From Mucilaginibacter geliditolerans (lineage in GTDB: Bacteria > Bacteroidota > Bacteroidia > Sphingobacteriales > Sphingobacteriaceae), in contig NZ_JACHBY010000002.1 of the NCBI RefSeq assembly GCF_014200495.1, positions 496,001-560,000 of the forward strand: a stretch of DNA of 64,000 nt. The letters are read 5' to 3'. Shown piece by piece: positions 1 to 10,051 of this stretch (position 1 is the first letter of the stretch; each line of letters begins with the position of its first letter). The notes beneath the pieces are model-generated. The model saw only the letters and a program-made list of their open reading frames with translations, was not told the DNA's origin and ran no database searches. Position numbers and translations under genes: made by a program.

Positions 1-1
1 G

Positions 2-3000
2 GTGGTACAAACTACCATCAGGCTGGATAAGGACAAAACCCTTAAACTAACAGCGAAAAACCGCTTTATGCTGGATATTGATTCACTGATGCGGGCTGAA
101 CCGGGCGCTATTTACCGTGTGATCATTGGTTTCAGAAAAGAATATTCGCTTTTTAACTGCAAAACCGGCGGCAGTACCAGGGTTAGCAGCGGCAATAATG
201 ACGAGGATGAAGGTGAAGAGGGGGATGATTATGGCTATTCCAATTCAGCAGGCGACAAGCTTGACGATTACGATGCTTTTTGGGCTCGTTATGACAGCTA
301 TTACCCTGATGGCTACAAATGGAAAGAACGTGATGACCCATGCAGCAATTCTTTTTATACCAAGGATAAATGGGCAACACGCAACGTCATCGTATCCAAT
401 ATTGGCCTCATCGCGAAAAAAGGTAACGATAACAACATGCTGGTTGCGGTAACCAATATCTTAAACGCGGCCCCTATGCCGGGTGTTGAGCTTACCTTAT
501 TGGATTACCAGAAACAGGTGATCACAAAATCCATATCGGATGCGAACGGCTTCGCGCATATCAATTTAAAACACAAGCCATTTTTGCTGGTCGCAAGAAA
601 AGGCGATGAGCGGGGCTATTTAAAACTTGACGATGCCAGCGCCCTGATGCTCTCGAAATTTGATGTGGGCGGCGAGCAGGTGCAAAATGGTTTAAAGGGT
701 TTCATCTACGGCGAGCGCGGTGTATGGCGGCCCGGTGATTCTGTTTTTGTTTCCTTTATTCTACAGGATCAGCTTAAAACATTACCGCCGGATCACCCTG
801 TACAATTTGAGCTTTACAACCCTGCGGGCCAATTGTATAAACGTATTACCCGCACCAGTTCTGTTGATGGTTTTTATAGCTTTCATACCGCTACTACAAC
901 CTCCTCGCCTACCGGTACATGGATGGCTAAGGTAAATGTGGGTGGCGCGGTATTTCAGAAGAATATCAAGGTGGAAACTATTATGCCTAATCGCCTCAAG
1001 ATCGATCTTTCATTTGGTGGCAAAACAGCTTTAACCAAAGGCGGCGACATGGGCGGAACGTTGAAATCGACCTGGCTTTTCGGCGGCATCGCACAAAATC
1101 TGAAAGCAAAGGTGGATGCCTTTGTTAGTCCGCAGGTAACCGCCTTTAAAAACTTTGATGGCTATGTATTTGACGACCCTACCCTTGCCTTTAACACCCA
1201 GACCCAAACCGTATTTGACGGTCGCCTGGATGCCAACGGAACTGCCCGTGTAAATGCCAATATCCAGGTAGATAAACAAGCACCCGGACAATTAAGAGCC
1301 AACTTTTTGGTTAAGGTATTTGAACCGGGCGGCAATTTCAGCATACAGCAGGTTATATTGCCTTACAATGCTTATACAGGCTATGTCGGCATTAAAACCC
1401 CTGAAGGGTCTGCTTATAGCGGGATGCTGGGCGTTGGGCAGGATAACCCGGTTAGCATTGCAGATGTGGATGTAAATGGTAACCCATTCCCGGGTACACG
1501 CGATGTGACTGTTGAATTGTATAAGATCCAATGGCGCTGGTGGTGGGATCAAACCGGTGACGAGCTAAGTAATTTCACCCAAAACCAGTATAACAAGCTG
1601 GTAAGTACTGAAACCGTTAGACTGGTAAATGGCAAAGGCAAATGGAACCTGTATGTAAAACAGGATGACTGGGGCCGCTACCTCATCCGGATAAAAGATG
1701 AGCAAACTGGGCATGCAACCGGCAAAGTTGTTTACCTCGACTGGACGGAACGCCTGCAACAGACAAACGCCACCGATGCGGTAATGCTTTCCTTTACATC
1801 CGACAAAAAAAGTTATAAGGTTGGTGAAACCGCTACCCTTACCATACCGACGGGCAATAATGGCCGCGCACTGGTGAGTTTTGAAAACGGCAGCAGGATT
1901 ATCAAATCTATATGGATAGATACCTACCAGGGGCAAACAACTTACAAATTTAAGGTAGATGGCAGCATGTCGCCAAACGTGTTTGTGAATGTGACTATGC
2001 TCCAGCACCATGCGCAAATGGTAAATGATTTGCCCATACGCATGTATGGCGTTATACCGCTAACTGTTGATGACCCGGCTACCGTATTAAAACCGGTGAT
2101 AACCATGCCGGATAAGATTAGACCCGAAAGCACATCGGCTATTACCGTCTCCGAAGCAAAAGGCAAGGAAATGACCTATACCATAGCCATAGTTGATGAG
2201 GGTTTGCTCGATCTCACCAATTATAAAACACCCGATCCTCATGAGGCATTTTATGCGCGCGAAGCACTGGGCGTTAAAACCTGGGACCTGTTTGATTATG
2301 TGATCGGCGCTTACGGCGGTGGACTGGAGCGCATCCTGAGCATAGGTGGTGATGAATCGTTGAACAGGAACCAAAATGTGTCCGTCAATCGCTTTAAACC
2401 TGTGGTGAAATTCCTGGGACCTTATCATCTCAACGCCGGTGCAAAACAAACCCATCAATTCACGCTGCCGCAATATGTAGGCTCGGTGCGGACGATGATC
2501 ATTGCCGGGCATAATGGTGCTTATGGCTTTGCCGAGAAAGCAGTAGCCGTTAAAAAACCACTGATGTTGCTGGCAACATTGCCACGTGTGCTCGGGCCAA
2601 ACGAGCAGATCAAATTGCCGGTAACCGTTTTCGCGATGGAGAAAAATATAAAAACGGTTACGGTACAGGTGCAGTCGAATGCCTTCAGCAATTTGCAGGG
2701 TAACGATAAGCAAACCCTAACCTTTAATGCTCCCGGCGACCAGATGGCGACCTTCAATCTAAATGTAAAGAACTTTGTTGGGGTTGGTACGGTTAAAATA
2801 ATCGCCAAAAGCGGTAATGAAACTGCTGAATATAGTGTTGAACTGAATGTACGCAACCCTAACCCGCCTATTACTAAAACGCTTGAAAAGGAGCTAAAAC
2901 CGGGTGAAACGTGGAATACGGCTTATAGCCCGGTAGGTATGTACGGCACCAACAAGGCTACTATGGAAGTATCATCCATAACTGCGCTTGATCTTGCTAA

Positions 3001-4375
3001 AAGATTGGATTACCTGATAGAATATCCTTATGGTTGTGCCGAACAAACTACATCGGCAGGTTTCCCGCAACTATATCTGGATCAGCTGATTGATCTTTCA
3101 CAGCGCCAAAAAGCCGATGCTGAGCGTAATATCAGGTCGACAATTGCAAGGCTAACTAACTTCCAGGCGCCGGGTGGTGGCATTAGCTACTGGCCAGATG
3201 GAGGCCCGGCAGATGAATGGTGCACCAACTATGCAGGCAACTTTATGCTGGCCGCGCAGGCAAAAGGTTATGCGCTGCCCGTAGGCTTTATAGATTCATG
3301 GAAAAGATACCAGCATCAGCAAGCCGTGAATTGGACACCAGGCAAACGGAGCTATTATGCTGAAGACCTGGTTCAGGCTTACCGCTTATACTTACTGGCA
3401 TTGGCCCGCGTACCCGAACTAGGCGCCATGAACCGCTTAAAGGAATTTGCTTACCTATCGCCGCAGGCAAAATGGCGATTGGCGGCTGCTTATAAACTAG
3501 CCGGTCAGCCCGAAACAGCGCTGCAGATGATCAAAGGCCTGCCGCTTACCGTTCAGCCTTACGACCAGTTATTCGGCACCTATGGCTCCGGTTTGCGCGA
3601 TGAGGCTATGATACTGGAAACCCTCACCCTGCTTGGTCAACACCAAAAAGCGGCTGCCATGTTACAGACGGTATCCGCACATTTATCGCAGGATGATTGG
3701 TATAGCACCCAAACCACAGCCTATTCCTTACTGGCTATTGCTCAATATTGTGGTCAGAATAAAAACGGCAACAAGCTGATGTTTGATTATGGAAATACTT
3801 CTGTTACTTCAAACTCATACTTATGGCAAACCCCGCTTTCAGCAACAGGTGGCAATGTAACGATCAAAAATAAAGGCAATAATATTTTATACCTAAGACT
3901 GATACAAAAAGGGCAGCCCGCACCAGGTGATGAGCCTGCAGGTGTGAATAATGAGGACATACTGGGTATGCAGGTCAATTATATGACGCTAAAAGGTCAG
4001 CCTATAAACATAACCAACCTGAAACAGGGAACCGATTTTGTGGCACAGGTTATCGTTAAAAATCCGGGGCATAAGGGGGCTTATTTCAATATGGCTTTAA
4101 CCCAGATCTTCCCTTCGGGATGGGAAATACTGAACACCCGGATGCTGAATAATGATGAAGCTTTTAAATCGTCACCATCGGATTATCAGGATATCCGTGA
4201 TGACAGGGTGAATACCTATTTCGGCATCGACGAAAGGCAGCAGGTTACCTATTATGTAATGCTGAATGCCGCTTATACCGGGCGTTATTACCTGCCAGCG
4301 ACGTATTGCGGTGCTATGTACAATGCATCTATAAACGCACTACAAAAAGGCAAATGGGTACAGGTTATAAAGTAA
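2..4375 (+). CDS. Alpha-2-macroglobulin family protein, YfhM/MagD type (5' end outside window)
   Basis: Bacterial alpha-2-macroglobulins are periplasmic, usually lipid-anchored protease traps. The 1457 visible residues contain the A2M domain at about residues 795-890 and an intact thioester motif GCAEQ, with Cys1012 and Gln1015 forming the reactive bond in the thioester domain. Upstream are beta-sandwich macroglobulin repeats; one loop near residues 57-75 is rich in Asp, Glu and Gly. Family members are usually about 1800-1900 residues with a lipobox, and neither a signal peptide nor a start is visible. The first GTG is therefore read as an internal Val codon and the gene as truncated by the window edge. 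pbpC starts 6 bp downstream. This neighbourhood is conserved in many Gram-negative bacteria and fits a joint role in guarding and repairing the wall when the outer membrane is breached. Confidence 0.93.
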   Translation: MVQTTIRLDKDKTLKLTAKNRFMLDIDSLMRAEPGAIYRVIIGFRKEYSLFNCKTGGSTRVSSGNNDEDEGEEGDDYGYSNSAGDKLDDYDAFWARYDSYYPDGYKWKERDDPCSNSFYTKDKWATRNVIVSNIGLIAKKGNDNNMLVAVTNILNAAPMPGVELTLLDYQKQVITKSISDANGFAHINLKHKPFLLVARKGDERGYLKLDDASALMLSKFDVGGEQVQNGLKGFIYGERGVWRPGDSVFVSFILQDQLKTLPPDHPVQFELYNPAGQLYKRITRTSSVDGFYSFHTATTTSSPTGTWMAKVNVGGAVFQKNIKVETIMPNRLKIDLSFGGKTALTKGGDMGGTLKSTWLFGGIAQNLKAKVDAFVSPQVTAFKNFDGYVFDDPTLAFNTQTQTVFDGRLDANGTARVNANIQVDKQAPGQLRANFLVKVFEPGGNFSIQQVILPYNAYTGYVGIKTPEGSAYSGMLGVGQDNPVSIADVDVNGNPFPGTRDVTVELYKIQWRWWWDQTGDELSNFTQNQYNKLVSTETVRLVNGKGKWNLYVKQDDWGRYLIRIKDEQTGHATGKVVYLDWTERLQQTNATDAVMLSFTSDKKSYKVGETATLTIPTGNNGRALVSFENGSRIIKSIWIDTYQGQTTYKFKVDGSMSPNVFVNVTMLQHHAQMVNDLPIRMYGVIPLTVDDPATVLKPVITMPDKIRPESTSAITVSEAKGKEMTYTIAIVDEGLLDLTNYKTPDPHEAFYAREALGVKTWDLFDYVIGAYGGGLERILSIGGDESLNRNQNVSVNRFKPVVKFLGPYHLNAGAKQTHQFTLPQYVGSVRTMIIAGHNGAYGFAEKAVAVKKPLMLLATLPRVLGPNEQIKLPVTVFAMEKNIKTVTVQVQSNAFSNLQGNDKQTLTFNAPGDQMATFNLNVKNFVGVGTVKIIAKSGNETAEYSVELNVRNPNPPITKTLEKELKPGETWNTAYSPVGMYGTNKATMEVSSITALDLAKRLDYLIEYPYGCAEQTTSAGFPQLYLDQLIDLSQRQKADAERNIRSTIARLTNFQAPGGGISYWPDGGPADEWCTNYAGNFMLAAQAKGYALPVGFIDSWKRYQHQQAVNWTPGKRSYYAEDLVQAYRLYLLALARVPELGAMNRLKEFAYLSPQAKWRLAAAYKLAGQPETALQMIKGLPLTVQPYDQLFGTYGSGLRDEAMILETLTLLGQHQKAAAMLQTVSAHLSQDDWYSTQTTAYSLLAIAQYCGQNKNGNKLMFDYGNTSVTSNSYLWQTPLSATGGNVTIKNKGNNILYLRLIQKGQPAPGDEPAGVNNEDILGMQVNYMTLKGQPINITNLKQGTDFVAQVIVKNPGHKGAYFNMALTQIFPSGWEILNTRMLNNDEAFKSSPSDYQDIRDDRVNTYFGIDERQQVTYYVMLNAAYTGRYYLPATYCGAMYNASINALQKGKWVQVIK

Positions 4376-4381
4376 TAGGGA

Positions 4382-6775
4382 ATGCAGTTTTCTTATAAAA
4401 GGCCTGCATGGCTAACCCGGACAAGGCTGGTGCTGATCATATCGTCATTGGTCTTGTTCGGGCTATTTTGGTTTTGTTTGCCTGCGAAATTGTTTGATAA
4501 GCCCACCGCCTATGTCATCAACGACGATCAGGGCGGCTTATTGGGCGCAGCTATAGCCACCGACGGGCAATGGCGTTTCCCTTACGACAGCATTGTACCC
4601 GAAAAATTCAAAAAATGTATCATCGCCTTTGAAGATAAGCGGTTTGAACATCACCCCGGGATAGATTTCCTGGCATTTAGCAGGGCAATCCGTCAAAATA
4701 TAAGATCAGGACGCGTAAGCAGTGGCGGCAGTACCATTACCATGCAGGTAATAAGGCTGGCCACGCATCATAACCGTACCTTTTTTAATAAATTATTGGA
4801 AATGTTCATGGCCCTGCGCCTTGAATTGACTTACAGCAAAGAGCAAATTTTAGCCTTATACAGCAGTAATGCCCCCTTTGGTAGTAACGTAGTAGGACTT
4901 GACGCGGCCTCATGGCGGTATTTTGGGCGGAGCCCGGAACAATTATCATGGGGAGAGATGGCGGCGCTCGCGGTATTGCCAAATTCGCCATCACTAGTGC
5001 ATCCGGGAAAAAACAGGGCGATCCTGTTAAAGAAGAGAAATCTATTGCTTGATAAACTCAACCGGCAAGGCATTATTGATAAAAATACCGCGGACCTATC
5101 AAAACTGGAACCTGTCCCTGACAGACCCGTACCATTACCCATACTGGCCCCGCATTTACTGGAGCGCTTTAAGCACGATTGCCAAACCGGCGCACATACC
5201 GGCCCTACACGCATAAACACCACTATAAAAGCCGGTTTACAGCAACAGGTAGGTTATATTGTGGAGCGACATCATCAGGTACTGGCTGCAAATCACATCA
5301 ACAACATTGCTGCTATTGTGCTGGATGTGGAAACGGGCGCAGCTTTAGCTTATGTTGGGAATATTTATCATCCTGAAGACACCACCATGGAAAGCAATGT
5401 TGATGTGATCAACGCGCCCCGCAGTCCGGGCAGTACTTTAAAGCCTTTACTATACGCGGCTATGCTGCATGACGGCCTGCTGTTGCCTAATAGCTTAATG
5501 CCTGATATTCCCACACAAATAGCAGGCTATCACCCGGAGAATTTCGACCTGAGCTATGATGGTGCGGTGCCTGCTTCAAGGGCGCTGGCACGATCACTGA
5601 ATGTACCTGCAGTAAAAATGCTGCAAAAATACAAGTATGACCGTTTTTATGATCTGCTGAAAAAAGCGGGCATCACCACACTAAAACAACCAGCTGATTA
5701 TTATGGGTTATCATTGATATTAGGCGGTGGTGAAAATACGCTATGGGAGCTCTCAGGCGCTTACGCCGATATGGCGCGGGTGCTTAACCATTCCGGCAAA
5801 TATATGGGCAAGTATGATCCGGCTGATTATCATTCACCTATATACACGCATGTCCCCATTGTAAAACCCAAACTGGAAAACTCAGGCTTGTTGGATGCGG
5901 GATCTATTTACTACACCATGCAGGCCATGGAAGAGGTGATGCGCCCCGGCGAGGAAATGCTTTGGCGGCAGTTTAGTTCCACCCAGCGTATTGCCTGGAA
6001 AACCGGCACCAGCTTTGGTTTCAGGGATGGCTGGGCAATAGGCATTACCCCCAAATATGTAGTAGGCGTTTGGGTTGGCAACACCAGCGGCGAAGGCAGG
6101 GCCGGCTTAACCGGTATAAATACCGCAGCCCCCGCCCTGTTCGAGATCTTCAGGCAGTTGCCTGTAAGTTCCGATTGGTTTGAGATGCCGGCCAACGGAA
6201 TGGTAAAAATAAGCGTGTGCCGCCAAAGCGGTTACCGTGCCGGCGAATACTGTACAGATACCGATGAAATGTGGGTGCCAAAATCCGGCTTGAGATCACC
6301 CGTATGCCCCTATCATCAATTGATACATCTCGATAAAACCGAACGCTGGCAGGTAAACAGCGACTGTGTACCGCCCAATCAGATAGTAAATAAAACATGG
6401 TTTGTATTGCCGCCCGCAATGGAATACTATTATAAGGGTAAAAATTACCAGTACCACAGCTTACCGCCATTCAGGGCCGACTGCACCTCGGCCGATAAGG
6501 GCATGCCTATGGAGCTCATCTACCCAAAAGATGGTGCAAAGATCTATATCCCGCTGGAAGCTGATGGCAAGCGCGGGCGAATGATCTGCAACGCCGCGCA
6601 CCGCCAATCGGGTATAAAGATCTTCTGGCACCTGGATGATCAGTATATTGGCTTTACTAAAGATTATCACCAGATAGCGCTGAACCCCGAACCCGGCATG
6701 CATACACTTACCCTTGTTGACGGCGAGGGTAATACATTGCAAACTAAGTTTGAAATACTGGATAAGAACAAATAA
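4382..6775 (+). CDS. pbpC: Penicillin-binding protein 1C (bifunctional transglycosylase/transpeptidase)
   Basis: Inner-membrane peptidoglycan synthase of 797 residues. One N-terminal membrane segment lies at about residues 14-33. The GT51 transglycosylase domain (about 55-235) carries the EDKRFEHHPG motif with catalytic Glu84 and the GGSTITMQ motif. The transpeptidase domain (about 305-590) carries SxxK as Ser351-Lys354, SxN as Ser405-Asn407, and KTG at 540-542. A C-terminal BiPBP_C-type domain (about 690-790), typical of PBP1C, follows. All catalytic residues are present, so the enzyme should be active. It follows the alpha-2-macroglobulin gene by 6 bp, so the two are almost certainly co-transcribed. 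The ATG at 4382 is the only start that fits the short spacer and is preceded by AGGGA. Confidence 0.95.
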   Translation: MQFSYKRPAWLTRTRLVLIISSLVLFGLFWFCLPAKLFDKPTAYVINDDQGGLLGAAIATDGQWRFPYDSIVPEKFKKCIIAFEDKRFEHHPGIDFLAFSRAIRQNIRSGRVSSGGSTITMQVIRLATHHNRTFFNKLLEMFMALRLELTYSKEQILALYSSNAPFGSNVVGLDAASWRYFGRSPEQLSWGEMAALAVLPNSPSLVHPGKNRAILLKKRNLLLDKLNRQGIIDKNTADLSKLEPVPDRPVPLPILAPHLLERFKHDCQTGAHTGPTRINTTIKAGLQQQVGYIVERHHQVLAANHINNIAAIVLDVETGAALAYVGNIYHPEDTTMESNVDVINAPRSPGSTLKPLLYAAMLHDGLLLPNSLMPDIPTQIAGYHPENFDLSYDGAVPASRALARSLNVPAVKMLQKYKYDRFYDLLKKAGITTLKQPADYYGLSLILGGGENTLWELSGAYADMARVLNHSGKYMGKYDPADYHSPIYTHVPIVKPKLENSGLLDAGSIYYTMQAMEEVMRPGEEMLWRQFSSTQRIAWKTGTSFGFRDGWAIGITPKYVVGVWVGNTSGEGRAGLTGINTAAPALFEIFRQLPVSSDWFEMPANGMVKISVCRQSGYRAGEYCTDTDEMWVPKSGLRSPVCPYHQLIHLDKTERWQVNSDCVPPNQIVNKTWFVLPPAMEYYYKGKNYQYHSLPPFRADCTSADKGMPMELIYPKDGAKIYIPLEADGKRGRMICNAAHRQSGIKIFWHLDDQYIGFTKDYHQIALNPEPGMHTLTLVDGEGNTLQTKFEILDKNK

Positions 6776-6781
6776 AAACAC

Positions 6782-6808
6782 GATCAGCTATTAAGCAGTG
6801 ATCTTTTT
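6782..6808 (+). terminator. Weak terminator hairpin after pbpC
   Basis: A short dyad (GATCA ... TGATC) is followed by six T residues, seven bases after the pbpC stop codon. It lies between convergent pbpC and the tetR-like gene. The stem is only about 5-6 bp, so this is a modest prediction. Confidence 0.35.
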
Positions 6809-6858
6809 TAAATCGTCGTTATTCGTTCCCTGAAAAAAATGAAGAATACGCCGAAGAA

Positions 6859-7440
6859 TTAATCGAGCGCGGAGATAGTTAGTTTGATGATATCATCAAA
6901 AACGGATGGGTCGGTAACTGATTTTGCGGTTACACGCATGCCCTTAACCGTATTAAAGATAAAACGCGACAATGCCCTCGCGTCCTGTTGATTTTTGATT
7001 TCGCCACTGTCCTGTCCTTTTTTAATCACCAGGTAAAAGGCTTCCTCCATTTGCTGATCGTTTTTGCAAACCAGGTTATTTACTTCGGCATCATGCGGGG
7101 CAACTTCAACCTCGGCGTTCACCATAAAACAACCCTTTTGCTGTTTATCACCCAACAAGTCGTTGGTGGCCAACTCCAGTAATTTTCTGACAGTATCTTT
7201 TGCTGATCCCGAGTGACCGATAATTTCCTGAATTTGAGCAGCACCGGCATTTTGATAGCTCTCCAGTGCTTTAACAAACAAGGTATGCTTATCAGTATAC
7301 GTATCATACAAGCTCGACCGGCTGATGCCCAGGCCATCCACCAGGTCCTGCATAGACGTAGCATTGTAGCCCTTGTACCAAAAAAGCTGTATAGCTTTGG
7401 CCAGTACTTCGTTCTCATCAAAATCTTTCGTTCTTGCCAT
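6859..7440 (-). CDS. TetR/AcrR family transcriptional regulator
   Basis: A 193-residue TetR-type repressor. The N-terminal helix-turn-helix (about residues 8-50) has the usual sequence pattern, including the GYNATSMQDLVDGLGIS stretch and SRSSLYDTYTDK recognition region. The C-terminal part is the helical ligand-binding and dimer domain, resembling the TetR_C group that controls short-chain dehydrogenases and efflux genes. It is transcribed after the SDR oxidoreductase (gap 73 bp). The promoter upstream of that gene carries two GGAACG/CGTTCC palindromes, so this protein most likely represses its own operon and is released by a substrate of the reductase. The ligand is unknown. Confidence 0.9.
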   Translation of the reverse strand: MARTKDFDENEVLAKAIQLFWYKGYNATSMQDLVDGLGISRSSLYDTYTDKHTLFVKALESYQNAGAAQIQEIIGHSGSAKDTVRKLLELATNDLLGDKQQKGCFMVNAEVEVAPHDAEVNNLVCKNDQQMEEAFYLVIKKGQDSGEIKNQQDARALSRFIFNTVKGMRVTAKSVTDPSVFDDIIKLTISALD

Positions 7441-7513
7441 AACCAGGAATAGCCTTGCTTGTTAAAAGCAAAGCTATTCATTTTTAATTATTTTTCTGTT
7501 AAAACAGCAGGTT

Positions 7514-8263
7514 TTACCTTACACCGCCGCTGGCCAGTAATAACTCGCCGGTTAACCAGCGTGAATCTTCAGATGCCAGGAATACAGCTACTTCAGCAAT
7601 ATCATCAGGCTGACCGATACGGCCAAGCGGAGTAGTTTTAACTATCTCTGCTGCAAAATCACTACCGATGAAACCAGCGGTATGTGTACCTTCAGTTTCA
7701 ACCATACCCGGGTTAATAGAGTTTACACGTATTTTTTTACCACCCAATTCTTTTGCCAATACATGGGTAATGGCATCAACTGCGCCTTTCGTGGCTGTGT
7801 AAATAGAGCTTCCCGGAGGCGTGATGGCAGTAACTGCCGAACCAATGTTAATGATGCTGCCACCATTCTCATTAAAGTTCTTTACCGCTCCTTGTGTGGT
7901 CAGCAATAAACCAAGTACATTGGTGTTGAACTGGGTGTGGAAATCTTCTGCATTAAGCTCTTCAATACTGCCAAATTTATAAACGCCGGCATTGTTCACC
8001 AAAATATCTACCGCTCCGAAAGCTTTTTTAGTTTCTTCAAATAAACGGGTGATGTCAGCTTCGCTGGATACATTGCCTTGCACTGCTATTGCTTTACCCC
8101 CATTTGCGGTGATTTCAGCAACTACCTTATCTGCATCGGCTTTTGCCGAAGCATAATTTACAACTACGCTTGCACCTGCTGCCGCAAGATGTTTTGCTAT
8201 ACCTGCACCAATACCTTTTGATGCGCCTGTTATTACTGCTACTTTGTTTGCTAACTTTTTCAT
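7514..8263 (-). CDS. SDR family oxidoreductase (glucose/3-oxoacyl-ACP reductase-like)
   Basis: Classical short-chain dehydrogenase of 249 residues, the usual length. The Rossmann nucleotide motif TGASKGIG is at residues 12-19 and NNAG at 90-93. The catalytic triad is Ser142, Tyr155 and Lys159 (YTATK), and the C-terminal end is typical (LTGELLLASGG). It is a cytosolic NAD(P)H-dependent reductase; the substrate cannot be read from sequence. It is first in an operon with the TetR regulator. Its promoter has a TATATTTG -7 box between two operator-like palindromes, so induction by a small electrophile or quinone-like compound is a plausible inference. Confidence 0.92.
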   Translation of the reverse strand: MKKLANKVAVITGASKGIGAGIAKHLAAAGASVVVNYASAKADADKVVAEITANGGKAIAVQGNVSSEADITRLFEETKKAFGAVDILVNNAGVYKFGSIEELNAEDFHTQFNTNVLGLLLTTQGAVKNFNENGGSIINIGSAVTAITPPGSSIYTATKGAVDAITHVLAKELGGKKIRVNSINPGMVETEGTHTAGFIGSDFAAEIVKTTPLGRIGQPDDIAEVAVFLASEDSRWLTGELLLASGGVR

Positions 8264-8287
8264 GTTGTGTATTAATTTTTCTATTTT

Positions 8288-8336
8288 TGGAATAATCGTT
8301 CCGCAAATATAAAATCAATCTGGAACGAACGTTCCA
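8288..8336 (-). promoter_or_regulatory. SDR-tetR promoter with two TetR-type operators
   Basis: On the minus strand a TATATTTG -7 box (plus positions 8304-8311) matches the Bacteroidota TAnnTTTG consensus. Upstream is a perfect dyad TGGAACGAACGTTCCA (8321-8336; 7-bp arms, 2-bp spacer). Downstream of the -7 box is a weaker copy, TGGAATAATCGTTCCG (8288-8303). The copies are 33 bp apart, about three helical turns, and bracket the -7 box, which is a geometry suited to repression. Binding by the adjacent TetR protein is inferred. Confidence 0.75.
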
Positions 8337-8401
8337 AATAAGAATTATTATTAGTTATGGATGACAAAAGGCATCTGTTCGCCCTTAGATCATCAGAGAA
8401 T

Positions 8402-8860
8402 CTACAGCACAGCAGCAGCAAATAACACAAAGCTCAATAGTGCCAGGATCGTCCGCACTACATTATAATATTGCCAGCTGCTCCGTAATTTTTCCCAGTT
8501 TGCCGGAACGTTCTCATTTGTCCAGGTCACAACCTGCCTGTTAATGGGCACTTCAATAGCGGTTGTGATCACCAATGCACCAACTATCAGCAACAACGAA
8601 CTTATCATCACCCAAAACTCCCAATTGCTTTTGTCTGGGTAAAATACAATGGATAAGCCCATCAACATAAGGCAAAATAGGGAGATATTGCGCATCGGCA
8701 CCTCCAGGTTGGCAACTATGATACGGGCTATCTTCGCCAGCTCTGTTGCTGTAAATAATTGGTACGCGCGGCTGAGTGCAAAATACAGCCCCCAGAACAC
8801 CCCGCAGACCAGCATCAGGGCAAATAGCGCAGCAATAAAAAGAAAATGAGTGATATCCAT
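8402..8860 (-). CDS. DUF1772-like integral membrane protein
   Basis: Small membrane protein of about 152 residues counted from the Met at 8860. The open frame reaches 8950, but those 30 extra residues are polar and unlike a start, whereas MDITHFLF begins a membrane helix. There are four predicted membrane segments. A conserved-looking loop, IEVPINRQVVTW followed by NWEKLRSSWQYYNVVRT, is the pattern of the DUF1772/anthrone-oxygenase-like family. Function in bacteria is unknown. It is a single gene, separate from the SDR operon upstream of it. Confidence 0.7.
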   Translation of the reverse strand: MDITHFLFIAALFALMLVCGVFWGLYFALSRAYQLFTATELAKIARIIVANLEVPMRNISLFCLMLMGLSIVFYPDKSNWEFWVMISSLLLIVGALVITTAIEVPINRQVVTWTNENVPANWEKLRSSWQYYNVVRTILALLSFVLFAAAVL

Positions 8861-9022
8861 ATGAATATGGACGATCCGATAACAAAAAGATTTTAAACAG
8901 ACTTTCCCCGGTGACTTTAAGCGATTCGTCGGCGTTTGCTGAGCCACCATCTATTAGACAGTTATATCCGAAGTTTTTAAATTAGATTTACCTGACCGAT
9001 GATTAATAAATAACGATATACT

Positions 9023-10051
9023 ATGAAAACCTTAAGATCCTGCTTATTCATACTGATGCTGTCGGGCATATCATTGTTAATTTCTTCAAAAGAATGTTTC
9101 GCACAACGCACATTGCTCGCACTATCCAAAGGCGATCATGTCCTTGACATCATCGATCCGGCTTCTTTAAAAGTTATCGCGAGTGTGCCTGTAGGACAGG
9201 ATCCGCATGAAGTGATCGCCTCCGCCGACGGGAAAACCGCCTATGTATCGATCTACGGCGGCGGTAGTCTGCACGAAATCAATGTGATCGATCTGGTAGC
9301 GCAAAAACCATTGCCAACAATTGACACCAAACCATTAAATGGCCCGCATGGATTAGTCTTTAACAATGGTAAATTATGGTTCAGTGCTGAAGGTGCCAAA
9401 TCAGTAGGCCGCTACGATCCGGCAAGCGGAAAGTTCGACTGGGCCATGGGTACCGGGCAAAACCGGACACATATGCTCTACGTGACACCCGACGGGAAAC
9501 AAGTATACACCACGAACGTGGCTTCGGCTACCGTAAGTATTTTAACTGATAGCCTGCTGAAACCTGAAAATCATGGTGGCGGATTTACGCCTCCCCCTCA
9601 CCGCGACTGGGTGCAAACGCTGATCCAGGTTGGCAAAGGATCGGAAGGGTTCGATGTATCGCCAGACGGTCGGGAATTATGGACAGCCGGAGCTGACGAC
9701 GGAACAATTACTATTATTGACCTGGCTTCCAAAAAAGTGTCCGTTCAGTTGGATGCGCAAGTGACGGGAGCCAATCGGCTAAAATTTACGCCTGACGGCA
9801 AAAGAGTGCTTATTACCAGCCTGCGTACTGGCGACCTTTTTATCTTTGATGTGGCCACACACCATCTGATCAAAAAACTCAATACGGGCCGAGGCGCGGC
9901 AGGTATCCTGGTGGATGATGACGGCTCACGTGCTTTTATTGGCTGCACAGCTGACGATTACATAGCGGTGGTGAGCCTGAAAACGCTGGAAGTAACCGCT
10001 CATATCCCGGTACGGGGTGCTGATGGGCTCGCCTGGGCGGAAAGGCACTAG
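9023..10051 (+). CDS. YncE-like beta-propeller protein, exported
   Basis: 342 residues with an N-terminal signal peptide (about 1-27, ending in CFA before QRTLLALSKG). The rest is a seven-bladed propeller of the YncE/lactonase-like type, with recurring blade ends of the form sxDGKxxYV and TPDGK (for example SADGKTAYVS, TPDGKQVYTT, SPDGRELWTA, TPDGKRVLIT). No cytochrome c or other catalytic motif is visible. Such proteins act in the periplasm as binding scaffolds or weak lactonases, and no substrate can be assigned. The stop codon TAG lies inside the left arm of an inverted-repeat element (10047-10167). The last residues may therefore have been altered by insertion of that element. Confidence 0.85.
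   Translation: MKTLRSCLFILMLSGISLLISSKECFAQRTLLALSKGDHVLDIIDPASLKVIASVPVGQDPHEVIASADGKTAYVSIYGGGSLHEINVIDLVAQKPLPTIDTKPLNGPHGLVFNNGKLWFSAEGAKSVGRYDPASGKFDWAMGTGQNRTHMLYVTPDGKQVYTTNVASATVSILTDSLLKPENHGGGFTPPPHRDWVQTLIQVGKGSEGFDVSPDGRELWTAGADDGTITIIDLASKKVSVQLDAQVTGANRLKFTPDGKRVLITSLRTGDLFIFDVATHHLIKKLNTGRGAAGILVDDDGSRAFIGCTADDYIAVVSLKTLEVTAHIPVRGADGLAWAERH

Noticed and set aside
2..40. GTG at position 2 as the true start of the alpha-2-macroglobulin
   Set aside because: The family is several hundred residues longer and needs a signal or lipobox, which is missing; the frame is open to the window edge.
1565..2713. Long antisense frames within the alpha-2-macroglobulin gene
   Set aside because: Overlap a real gene; composition is that of a reverse-strand shadow.
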